From: Lachnoclostridium sp. UBA3262 | GTDB taxonomy: Bacteria; Bacillota; Clostridia; Lachnospirales; Lachnospiraceae | NCBI GenBank assembly: GCA_002362575.1 | Contig: DEUM01000041.1 | Coordinates: 1 to 51,793 of the forward strand | Length of the DNA stretch: 51,793 bases | Direction of reading: 5' to 3' | In this document: one piece after another, positions 8,773-15,751 of the stretch | How the letters are laid out: each line of letters starts with the position of its first letter | How positions within the stretch are numbered: position 1 is the stretch's first letter | The notes under the pieces: model-generated | The model's database searches: none | What the model was told of the DNA's origin: nothing | Seen by the model: the letters and a program-made list of their open reading frames with translations, nothing else | Made by a program: the position numbers and the translations under genes

Positions 8773-9621
8773 GTGAAGGTACTGGTAACGGGAGTAAATG
8801 GTCAGCTGGGACATGATGTCATGAATGAGCTGAAAAAGCGGGAGCATGAGGCTGTCGGAGTTGACGTGGAAGAAATGGACATTACAGAGGAGGCAAAAGT
8901 CGGCGAAGTGCTTCGAAAAGTAAAACCGGAGGCAGTCGTTCACTGCGCTGCTTATACAGCGGTAGACCGGGCGGAGGAGGAAGAAGAACTCTGCAGAAAA
9001 ATCAATGCCGAGGGTACGGAGAACATTGCCCGTGTCTGCGGAGAATTGGATTGCAAGCTTCTCTATTTGAGCACGGACTATATCTTTACCGGAGACGGCG
9101 AACGCCCTTGGGAGCCGGAGGATGGGGCATCACCGTTAAACGTATACGGACAGACGAAATATGAGGGAGAGCTGGCGGTAAAGAAGTATCTGGAGAAGTA
9201 TTTTATCGTGAGGATTTCATGGGTGTTTGGCGTGAATGGCTCGAACTTTATAAAGACAATGCTCCGTCTGGGGAAGGAAAATGGTGCGGTCAAGGTGGTG
9301 GATGACCAGATTGGCTCGCCGACTTACACGGAGGATTTGGCGGTGCTTCTTGTAGATATGATAGAGAGTGAAAAATATGGCGATTACCATGCGTCCAATG
9401 AGGGCATATGCAGCTGGTATGAGTTTGCGGTTGAAATTTTCAGGGAGGCCGGTATGGATGTTTCGGTCACCCCGGTGGATAGCAGTTCTTTTCCGGCGAA
9501 AGCAAAGCGCCCGAAAAACAGCCGTATGAGCAAAGAAAAGCTTGTTAAAAATGGATTTAACAAGCTCCCTTCATGGCAGGACGCCCTGCATCGTTATCTA
9601 AAAGCAATAAACGTAAATTGA
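8773..9621 (+). CDS. rfbD: dTDP-4-dehydrorhamnose reductase
   Basis: NAD(P)H-dependent reductase making dTDP-L-rhamnose, the final step of the pathway. The Rossmann motif GVNGQLG is at residues 7-13. STDYIFTGD sits near residue 100, and the YGQTK catalytic pair is at Y125/K129. Length is 282 aa, as usual for RmlD. I chose the GTG at 8773 because GGAGG lies just upstream and MKVLVTG is the standard N-terminus; a TTG four codons earlier would start before that site. It forms an operon with rfbB and ends directly against the convergent PBP gene. Its probable terminator (9703-9734) lies inside the coding region of that PBP gene. Confidence 0.95.
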   Translation: MKVLVTGVNGQLGHDVMNELKKREHEAVGVDVEEMDITEEAKVGEVLRKVKPEAVVHCAAYTAVDRAEEEEELCRKINAEGTENIARVCGELDCKLLYLSTDYIFTGDGERPWEPEDGASPLNVYGQTKYEGELAVKKYLEKYFIVRISWVFGVNGSNFIKTMLRLGKENGAVKVVDDQIGSPTYTEDLAVLLVDMIESEKYGDYHASNEGICSWYEFAVEIFREAGMDVSVTPVDSSSFPAKAKRPKNSRMSKEKLVKNGFNKLPSWQDALHRYLKAINVN

Positions 9622-12192
9622 TTAGTTGTGAATGCGGCAGAGCGAATGAGCCAGATAATTTGGTATAAACAGAGGAGAATCCTTCGTGCCGGAGGCGCTG
9701 GCAGAGCCCTTCGACTGGGAAGGGTTCTTTTTTTGCAGATAAACCATACTGTATATTTGCGAGTCCGGGCAATTATCGCCGGCAAGCCTTCCGGAAGCCT
9801 TACAAATCCGACACCGGACATGGCAGTCGCAGGTCTTTGTCGGAAGGGAGTCCTTTGCAAAGTATTCGCGGCGTGTGCACGAACCGCCGACCGCATTAGA
9901 GCAGAGTCCGGCAATGGCTAGGTTTCCGCATTTGGTACAGATAACGGCAGAAGTAACCGAATCTGGTTTTGCAAAAACCTTGCGCTTATAACCCTGATTT
10001 AACTTTTCCATTATTGTGCGCCACAGAATTTTGTGATAGCTGGTGGAGGTCTGTTTATCACTGGCGTCATAGCCTCCCCAGATACCTGCCGTCAGATAAG
10101 GAGTATATCCGACGAACCACAAGTCCCTGTTCCCTGTAGAGGTTCCGGTTTTTCCCGCCTGAGGCATATTCAGTTTCTGGAATTTGAGCTGTGTTCCTGT
10201 GCCCTTTTCAATAACATCCTTCATCGCACTTGTTAAAAGCCATGCGGTAGAGTCCTTCATGACCTGTCTCGATTCATCCTTATTATTCTGGAGCAGGACA
10301 TTGCCATCGTGGTCAAGTATTTTGCTATAGAAGGAGGCACGGTGATAGACACCGCCGTTTGCGATAGAGGCAAACCCGGTTGTCAACTCCAGATTGGTGA
10401 CACCTTTTGTCAGTCCGCCCAGTGCCATAGGCAGGGCAATATCTGTGTAAGTCTTTCCGGTTTCGTCTGTGTAGTTATCTACAAGAGAAGTAAAACCTAG
10501 ATTTAACAGGTAATCATAGCCGGTTTTCGGCGTTACCTGCTCCAGTGTTTTAACGGCGACAATATTCATCGAGTCGGCAATCGCAGTCCGTAGAGAGGTA
10601 ATTCCGCGGTAGCCGCTGCTGTACCAGTTTTTTACCAGCCGCTTTGTTCCGGGATAGTAATATTTGGCGTCATCCTGTACGGTGGCGAGAGTCATGCCGG
10701 CCGTGTCTAAGGCAGGCAGATAGGTAGACAGTACCTTGAAGGTAGAGCCGGGTTGGCGGACGGAGCCGGTGGCCCGGTTCAGAGTGCGGCTTCCGGTTTT
10801 TCGTCCGCGGCCTCCGCAGAGGGCTTTTACGTTTCCGGTACTTTGCTCCATCAGGACAAAGGACGCCTGCGGCTGAATGACAAAATTTACATTTTCCGCA
10901 ATAATTTTATCATTCTTTTGGATGACAGCCTTTTTATACTGGGCAATAAGTTTCTTACCGGCTGCTTTAGAGGTATAATATTTACTGATTTTTTTGCCCT
11001 TCGTTTTCTTAAACCACCGCTTCATCGTATTAAAATCATAGGTTTCCTCTTTTCCATCCTTTCGCTGGATGGTCAGTTGATAAGTCAGCTGGTATTTGGA
11101 ATCCGGAGGATAATATTTTTTATTGTTGATAATCTTATCACACACTTTCTGCATGGAGCTGTCCTGTGTGCTGTATATTGTCAGCCCGCCGCTGTAAAGA
11201 GCATTGTATGCCTGTGTTTCGGTATAGCCGAGTTTTTGCTTCAAGTCCTGAATTACCTGCTCAATCAGTGCGTCGGTAAAATAGGAGGTGGCGTGGGAAG
11301 TCCGTTCATTTTCCTTGTTTATTGTCTGAATCCGCTTGAATACATCATCCCGTATCGCTTCATTGTATTCTTCCGTCGTGATGACGCCCTGTTCTTTCAT
11401 ATAAGTAAGGACGGTAGTCCGTTTCTTTTTATTTTTATTCGGATGTGAAATTGGGTTGTAGGCAGACGGATTCTGTGTAATTCCGGCAAGGACAGCACAC
11501 TCCGAGAGAGTCAGAGTGGAGACGTCTTTGTTGAAATACCGCTTAGATGCAGCCTGTACCCCGAGAGTATTCTGACCAAGGTTAATGGTGTTGAGATAGT
11601 ATTCTAAAATCTGTTTCTTAGAATATTTTGTCTCAAGCTGGATGGCAAGGTACTGCTCCTGAACTTTTCGCTTTACACGGTTAAACATAGTGCTCTCCTC
11701 GCCGCCGCCAAAGACTTGGTTTTTCAAAAGCTGCTGTGTCAGTGTGCTGGCGCCCTGATTGAAATTCCCGCCGTTGCTGATTCCGGCAGCAAATGCCCGG
11801 AGAATCCCCTGAAAATCAACGCCGTTATGTTTCCAGAAACGTTCATCCTCGATGGCAACAAATGCATTTTGCAAGTCAACTGGGATTTTATCCAGTGTAA
11901 CGTACTCGCGGTTGGCGTCCTTGCCGACCAGTGTTTGTATCGTACGTCCCTTTGTGTCTTTGATGGAGGTGGTATATCCCTGTGGGACAACCTGAATCGC
12001 GTTTATGTCGGGGGTGGTAGATACGATACTGCGGAAGGCGCCAAAAAAAGCGCTGAGTCCTACACAAATGGCAATAAAAAGCACAACCAGACCGATGCGC
12101 AGTCCGATTAGCCGCATTTTATAGAGCTGGTGTGTAAGTGGTGACGTCAGCCGTTGTACACGCTTTTCTACCTTTCTCTGGCTAAAATTCAT
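9622..12192 (-). CDS. Class A penicillin-binding protein (transglycosylase/transpeptidase)
   Basis: Bifunctional peptidoglycan synthase anchored by one TM helix (about residues 32-50). The GT51 glycosyltransferase shows EDERFWKH (catalytic Glu ~115), QGASTLTQQL (146-155) and the NTINLGQN region near 201. The transpeptidase shows SxxK as STFK (S483), SxN as SMN (541-543) and KTG (681-683). After it comes a cysteine-rich tail: nine Cys lie between about 752 and 808, in CxxC-like pairs. The tail ends in a serine/lysine-rich stretch. The ATG at 12192 has GGAGG seven bases upstream; an ATG four codons earlier would place that site inside the gene. The stop abuts the rfbD stop, and the last ~35 codons include the rfbD terminator. 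Confidence 0.93.
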   Translation of the reverse strand: MNFSQRKVEKRVQRLTSPLTHQLYKMRLIGLRIGLVVLFIAICVGLSAFFGAFRSIVSTTPDINAIQVVPQGYTTSIKDTKGRTIQTLVGKDANREYVTLDKIPVDLQNAFVAIEDERFWKHNGVDFQGILRAFAAGISNGGNFNQGASTLTQQLLKNQVFGGGEESTMFNRVKRKVQEQYLAIQLETKYSKKQILEYYLNTINLGQNTLGVQAASKRYFNKDVSTLTLSECAVLAGITQNPSAYNPISHPNKNKKKRTTVLTYMKEQGVITTEEYNEAIRDDVFKRIQTINKENERTSHATSYFTDALIEQVIQDLKQKLGYTETQAYNALYSGGLTIYSTQDSSMQKVCDKIINNKKYYPPDSKYQLTYQLTIQRKDGKEETYDFNTMKRWFKKTKGKKISKYYTSKAAGKKLIAQYKKAVIQKNDKIIAENVNFVIQPQASFVLMEQSTGNVKALCGGRGRKTGSRTLNRATGSVRQPGSTFKVLSTYLPALDTAGMTLATVQDDAKYYYPGTKRLVKNWYSSGYRGITSLRTAIADSMNIVAVKTLEQVTPKTGYDYLLNLGFTSLVDNYTDETGKTYTDIALPMALGGLTKGVTNLELTTGFASIANGGVYHRASFYSKILDHDGNVLLQNNKDESRQVMKDSTAWLLTSAMKDVIEKGTGTQLKFQKLNMPQAGKTGTSTGNRDLWFVGYTPYLTAGIWGGYDASDKQTSTSYHKILWRTIMEKLNQGYKRKVFAKPDSVTSAVICTKCGNLAIAGLCSNAVGGSCTRREYFAKDSLPTKTCDCHVRCRICKASGRLAGDNCPDSQIYSMVYLQKKNPSQSKGSASASGTKDSPLFIPNYLAHSLCRIHN
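9703..9734 (+). terminator. Intrinsic terminator for rfbBD, inside the PBP coding region
   Basis: A 10-bp stem, AGAGCCCTTC (9703-9712) with GAAGGGTTCT (9719-9728) including one G-U pair, has a 6-nt loop and is followed by a run of T. It lies 82 bp past the rfbD stop. On the other strand the same bases encode part of the lysine/serine-rich end of the PBP. There is no T-run on the minus strand, so it should act only on the rfb transcript. Confidence 0.85.
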
Positions 12193-12230
12193 AGTATCCT
12201 CCATTTTGTATAAAGTAGTGTGCTGATAAC

Positions 12231-12405
12231 TATATGATAACTGTTCGGCACAGCTCGATTCTCGCCATGTGAATGGAATTCACATGGCTACATCTCGCTA
12301 TGCGCTGAGCGCACCATACAGAAAAAAGGAAAAGTTACTGTTTGTAAGCGAGCTTACACAGTAACTTTTCCTTTTTTCTGTGCGGTGCTGAACAGTTATC
12401 ATATA
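12231..12405. repeat. 175-bp nested palindromic element (MITE-like or structured RNA)
   Basis: The outer arms 12231-12251 and 12385-12405 are 21-bp inverted repeats with one G/A difference that still pairs as G-U. Inside are three hairpins. The first is GCCATGTGAA with TTCACATGGC (about 12264-12288). The second is a short GCGCT/AGCGC hairpin near 12302-12312. The third is a perfect 23-bp stem (12319-12341 with 12358-12380), extended in its loop by TGTAAGC/GCTTACA. It separates the divergent PBP and yigZ genes. No ORF is inside and no second copy was seen in this window. A MITE or a multi-branched RNA would both fit. Confidence 0.7.
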
Positions 12406-12420
12406 TTATACCAAAAACCC

Positions 12421-12449
12421 TTGAAAAGGCAAAGTAGAATTAGTAAAAT
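12421..12449 (+). promoter_or_regulatory. Sigma-A-type promoter for yigZ-rarA
   Basis: TTGAAA (12421-12426), a 17-bp spacer, then TAAAAT (12444-12449). It begins 15 bp after the palindromic element and about 72 bp before the yigZ start. Confidence 0.65.
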
Positions 12450-12520
12450 AACTACAACAGGAATTTTTATGAGCAAATAAATTAGTGACGAATGACAGGA
12501 AATGGAGAAAAAAGGAGAAT

Positions 12521-13171
12521 ATGGCGGATTCACATATTATTTTATATCAGGGCGGGCAGGGAGAAATTGTGGAAAAAAAGTCGAGATTTATCGCAAATAT
12601 TTTTCCAGTGCAGAATGAGGAGGAGGCATTGGAGGAAATTGCCCGTATGAAAAAGAAATATTACGATGCCAGGCATAATTGTTTTGCCTATGTGATTGGA
12701 GAAAACAATGAGACAGAGAGGTGCAGTGACGATGGAGAGCCGTCCGGCACGGCGGGGCGGCCAATGTTAGATGTGCTGACCGGGCAGGGGATTCATAATG
12801 CCGTTGCCATCGTGACAAGGTATTTTGGGGGTACGCTGTTAGGAACGGGAGGACTTGTGCGGGCATATTCGGGGGCCATGAAAGAGGGACTTGCCAATTG
12901 TGTACTGCTAAAGAGGAAGGCAGGACACAAAATGAGCATAAAAACAGATTATAATGATATTGGTAAATTACAGTATGCAGCAAGGAAACTGGAATTGACG
13001 GAGTTAGATACCATTTATACAGATACTGTCACGCTGGTGCTTTTAGTGCCGGACGACATGCTGGAAAAGACAGAGAAGGAAGTAACGGAGCGGACGTCCG
13101 GGCGGGCTGGGATAACCTGCGGCGAAAAGCTATATTATGGTATTTCCGGCGGTGAAATTGTATTACTGTGA
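12521..13171 (+). CDS. yigZ: YigZ/IMPACT family protein
   Basis: Conserved two-domain protein of 216 aa. The N-terminal UPF0029 (IMPACT) domain carries the signature DDGEPSGTAGRPML near residues 70-83, then YFGGTLLGTGGLVRAY. The C-terminal half is the ferredoxin-like DUF1949 domain. Eukaryotic IMPACT regulates the Gcn2 kinase; the bacterial role is not settled, and a link to ribosomes or translation is only suggested by the fold. The ATG at 12521 follows AAAGGAG; an upstream in-frame ATG lacks a site. rarA follows 13 bp later with its own AGGAGG, so the two are probably cotranscribed from the promoter at 12421-12449. Confidence 0.93.
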   Translation: MADSHIILYQGGQGEIVEKKSRFIANIFPVQNEEEALEEIARMKKKYYDARHNCFAYVIGENNETERCSDDGEPSGTAGRPMLDVLTGQGIHNAVAIVTRYFGGTLLGTGGLVRAYSGAMKEGLANCVLLKRKAGHKMSIKTDYNDIGKLQYAARKLELTELDTIYTDTVTLVLLVPDDMLEKTEKEVTERTSGRAGITCGEKLYYGISGGEIVLL

Positions 13172-13184
13172 GGAGGTTAAAGGC

Positions 13185-14510
13185 GTGGATTTATTAGATT
13201 ATATGAGTGAACAGAATAAGGAAAAGGAATCTCCGTTAGCCTCCCGCCTGCGCCCGGTGACATTGGATGAGGTAGTTGGGCAGGAGCATATAATTGGGAA
13301 AGGAAAGCTTTTGTACCGTGCGATTAAAGCGGACAAGCTAAGCTCGATTTTGCTGTATGGGCCGCCAGGAACCGGGAAAACGACGCTTGCCAAAGTGATT
13401 GCGGGTACGACCAGCGCCGCTTTTCTTCAGATAAACGCAACCTCGGCGGGGAAAAAAGATATGGAGGAGGTTGTGGCGAAGGCAAAAGAGAATCTCGCAG
13501 CGTATTGCAAAAAGACAATTCTCTTTATTGATGAGATTCATCGCTTCAACAAAGGCCAGCAGGACTACCTTCTTCCGTTTGTGGAAGACGGGACAGTGAT
13601 TTTGATTGGCGCAACGACGGAAAATCCGTATTTTGAGGTAAATGGGGCGCTGATATCGCGCTCGATCATATTTGAACTGAAGCCATTGAGCAGGGAAAAT
13701 ATCAAGACGCTTCTTCTTCGTGCGGTTAACGATACGGAGAAGGGGCTGGGTAGTTACCATGGCGAGATTGATGAGGGAGCGCTGGAGTTTCTGGCTGATA
13801 TCAGCGGCGGGGATGCCCGCACCGCCCTCAATGCAATAGAGCTCGGTATTTTGACGACAGAGCGCAGTGAAGATGGCAAAATACACATTACGACAGAGGT
13901 GGCGGAGGAGTGTATCCAGAAAAGAACGCTCCGCTACGATAAAACGGGAGACAACCATTACGATACAATTTCCGCATTTATCAAGAGTATGCGCGGTTCA
14001 GATCCCGACGCCGCCGTTTATTATCTTGCAAGGATGTTGTATGCCGGAGAGAGCATTACGTTTATCGCAAGGCGGATTATGATATGTGCGGCAGAGGATG
14101 TATCAAATGCGGATCCACAGGCACTTGTGGTGGCAACGAGTGCGGCACAGGCAGTAGAGCGGCTGGGTATGCCGGAGGCAAGGATTGTTCTTGCTCAGGC
14201 TGCTGCGTATGTGGCATGTGCGCCAAAAAGTAATTCTGCGATTATGGCAATCGACGCAGCGACAGAGTACATCAGCAGCCATCCTAACTACCGGATTCCT
14301 TCTTATCTGATGGACGCCCACTATAAGGGGGCTGCGAAGCTGGGGCATGGAATCGGCTATAAGTATGCACATGAGTATGAGAATCATTATGTGAAACAGC
14401 AATATCTGCCGGATGAGGCCAGCGGGGAGCGCTTTTATGTTCCTTCTGATAACGGCTATGAGGCAGAGATTCAGAAATATTTTGAAAAGATTGGTGCCGA
14501 CAAAAAATAA
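13185..14510 (+). CDS. rarA: Replication-associated recombination protein A (RarA/MgsA)
   Basis: AAA+ clamp-loader-like ATPase that acts at stalled replication forks; bacterial relative of WRNIP1. Walker A GPPGTGKT is at residues 59-66 and Walker B ILFIDEIHR near 112-120. The sensor region GATTENPYFEVNGALISRS is characteristic of RarA. The C-terminal half carries the tetramerisation region with SDPDAAVYYLARML and YKYAHEYENHYVKQQYLP. Length 441 aa is normal. I chose the GTG at 13185, with AGGAGG eight bases upstream. An in-frame internal ATG (MSEQNKEKE, 6 codons on) is a possible alternative. Confidence 0.95.
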   Translation: MDLLDYMSEQNKEKESPLASRLRPVTLDEVVGQEHIIGKGKLLYRAIKADKLSSILLYGPPGTGKTTLAKVIAGTTSAAFLQINATSAGKKDMEEVVAKAKENLAAYCKKTILFIDEIHRFNKGQQDYLLPFVEDGTVILIGATTENPYFEVNGALISRSIIFELKPLSRENIKTLLLRAVNDTEKGLGSYHGEIDEGALEFLADISGGDARTALNAIELGILTTERSEDGKIHITTEVAEECIQKRTLRYDKTGDNHYDTISAFIKSMRGSDPDAAVYYLARMLYAGESITFIARRIMICAAEDVSNADPQALVVATSAAQAVERLGMPEARIVLAQAAAYVACAPKSNSAIMAIDAATEYISSHPNYRIPSYLMDAHYKGAAKLGHGIGYKYAHEYENHYVKQQYLPDEASGERFYVPSDNGYEAEIQKYFEKIGADKK

Positions 14511-14536
14511 AATAAGGCACAGAAAAGAGGGTATCC

Positions 14537-14770
14537 ATGGAAGAAGAAAAGAAAACAAAAAGTTCCTATACAAAGGGACAGAGGATTTTTGCCATTGTAG
14601 GAGTAATCCTTTTACTGGCATTGTATCTGATTACGTTGGTTTCGGCCATTACAACATCTCCGGCAGCGCCAGCGCTTTTTAAAGCCTGCATCGGGGCGTC
14701 TATGCTTCTGCCGATTATGCTGTGGTGCTATGTTCATTTTGGAAAATTGCTGATGGGAAGAAAGGAATAG
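14537..14770 (+). CDS. Small two-helix membrane protein
   Basis: 77-aa hypothetical protein. A hydrophilic N-terminus (MEEEKKTKSSYTKGQR) is followed by two hydrophobic segments at about residues 18-39 and 47-66, separated by a short Ala/Pro-rich turn. The tail is short and basic, so both ends are probably cytoplasmic. Similar small proteins are common in Lachnospiraceae genomes, but I know of no assigned function. GAGG lies seven bases before the ATG. It sits 26 bp after rarA and 4 bp before the lipoprotein gene, so it probably belongs to the same transcript. Confidence 0.75.
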   Translation: MEEEKKTKSSYTKGQRIFAIVGVILLLALYLITLVSAITTSPAAPALFKACIGASMLLPIMLWCYVHFGKLLMGRKE

Positions 14771-14774
14771 TGTG

Positions 14775-15467
14775 ATGAAGAAGATGATAGCGGGACTTCT
14801 GGCAGTTGTTTTGTTGTTTGGAATGACAGGCTGCGGGAAGGAAGAAACGCCTGAAACAACGCCAAAACCGAACGCTAAGGCGGCGAGACAGGCAGATATG
14901 GGCGCTCCAAGTGCGCAGAGTATGTGGGAGGAGGATGCGATTGTAGCTTACAGGAAATATCTGGAGGAAAGAGAGGGTGTGAAGGATTTATATTTTTCCT
15001 GCGTGTATGTGGCAGAGGACGGACAGGGGGTGACATTGGCACTTGCCCACGAAAAAAATGCAGTGGATAAGGAAGATGGATATATCACGACAAGCCATAT
15101 CGTCCTGAACAATTATGTAAATGGAAAGGTTGTACAAATTAAGGGAAGCAGTATGGACAGTTTTAGCAATTCGTCAAGAATTACATTTTCGGATGGGATG
15201 ATGTGGGTTCCTGTGTATGGTGGCGTAAGCTTTTATACGGTTGAGAAAGATAAGCTGAAAGGAACGGTTTATGCGACAGAAATGGGAAAGTCAACGGTAT
15301 ATTCAGTAACGGGAGAAAAACGGACAGAGCCGGAGCCGGTGAAAGAATCGGAAGTAGACGCTATATTAAAGACAGAGCGCGAGAGAGCCGTTCCGATTAA
15401 ATTTTATAAAAATACAATAGAAAATAGAAATAAATACTTATCGGATGATTATGATAATCAAGAATAA
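14775..15467 (+). CDS. Putative lipoprotein of unknown function
   Basis: 230-aa exported protein. MKKMIAGLLAVVLLFGMTGC is a lipoprotein signal with the lipid-modified cysteine at residue 20. A Thr/Pro-rich linker (ETTPKPNAK) follows, then a soluble domain with no family I can name. The segments FSCVYVAEDGQGVTLALAH and DGYITTSHIVLNNYVNGKVVQ suggest a beta-rich fold. The ATG at 14775 is preferred over a GTG three bases earlier. No T-tailed terminator follows on this strand; the hairpin just after the stop has its T-run on the other strand and belongs to the tRNA gene. Confidence 0.8.
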   Translation: MKKMIAGLLAVVLLFGMTGCGKEETPETTPKPNAKAARQADMGAPSAQSMWEEDAIVAYRKYLEEREGVKDLYFSCVYVAEDGQGVTLALAHEKNAVDKEDGYITTSHIVLNNYVNGKVVQIKGSSMDSFSNSSRITFSDGMMWVPVYGGVSFYTVEKDKLKGTVYATEMGKSTVYSVTGEKRTEPEPVKESEVDAILKTERERAVPIKFYKNTIENRNKYLSDDYDNQE

Positions 15468-15496
15468 AAAAAGCCCTTACAGGAACCCTGAAGGGC
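15466..15496 (-). terminator. Terminator of tRNA-Pro
   Basis: On the minus strand GCCCTT-CAGG pairs with CCTG-AAGGGC (one bulged base, 3-nt loop), followed by a run of seven T. It lies six bases beyond the tRNA 3' end. Confidence 0.85.
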
Positions 15497-15501
15497 GAAA
15501 A

Positions 15502-15575
15502 TCGAGGTGACAGGATTTGAACCTGCGACCTCTGCGTCCCGAACGCAGCGCTATACCAAACTTAGCCACACCTCG
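15502..15575 (-). tRNA. tRNA-Pro (anticodon CGG)
   Basis: A complete 74-nt cloverleaf reads on the minus strand. The acceptor stem is CGAGGTG/CACCTCG with an A discriminator. The anticodon stem is CTGCG/CGCAG with loop TTCGGGA, giving anticodon CGG (reads CCG). The T arm has the TTCAAAT loop. No CCA is encoded, so it must be added enzymatically. It has its own promoter (15613-15641) and terminator. Confidence 0.95.
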
Positions 15576-15612
15576 AAAGTATCGATTGTCGAATCTTCAC
15601 GACACTTTTTAT

Positions 15613-15641
15613 ATTTTACAACGAGAATACATTTTTGTAAA
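15613..15641 (-). promoter_or_regulatory. Promoter of tRNA-Pro
   Basis: On the minus strand TTTACA (15641-15636), a 17-bp spacer and TAAAAT (15618-15613), about 38 bp upstream of the mature tRNA 5' end. Confidence 0.7.
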
Positions 15642-15683
15642 CTCTTTTCTGAAATTTTTTTGATTTTTTTCATTTTTGTGCAG

Positions 15684-15712
15684 TGTACAGAATAAAAGCG
15701 GCATGATATAAT
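15684..15712 (+). promoter_or_regulatory. Promoter of the secreted transglutaminase-like gene
   Basis: TGTACA (15684-15689), 17-bp spacer, perfect TATAAT (15707-15712). It lies about 40 bp before the ATG at 15752 and diverges from the tRNA promoter. Confidence 0.75.
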
Positions 15713-15751
15713 AGTTTTATATGCTGGATGTAAAAAGAAAGGATTATGCTT

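Noticed and set aside
12205..12230. PBP promoter between the palindromic element and its start
   Set aside because: No pair of boxes with acceptable spacing could be separated from the element arm; the promoter may lie within the element.
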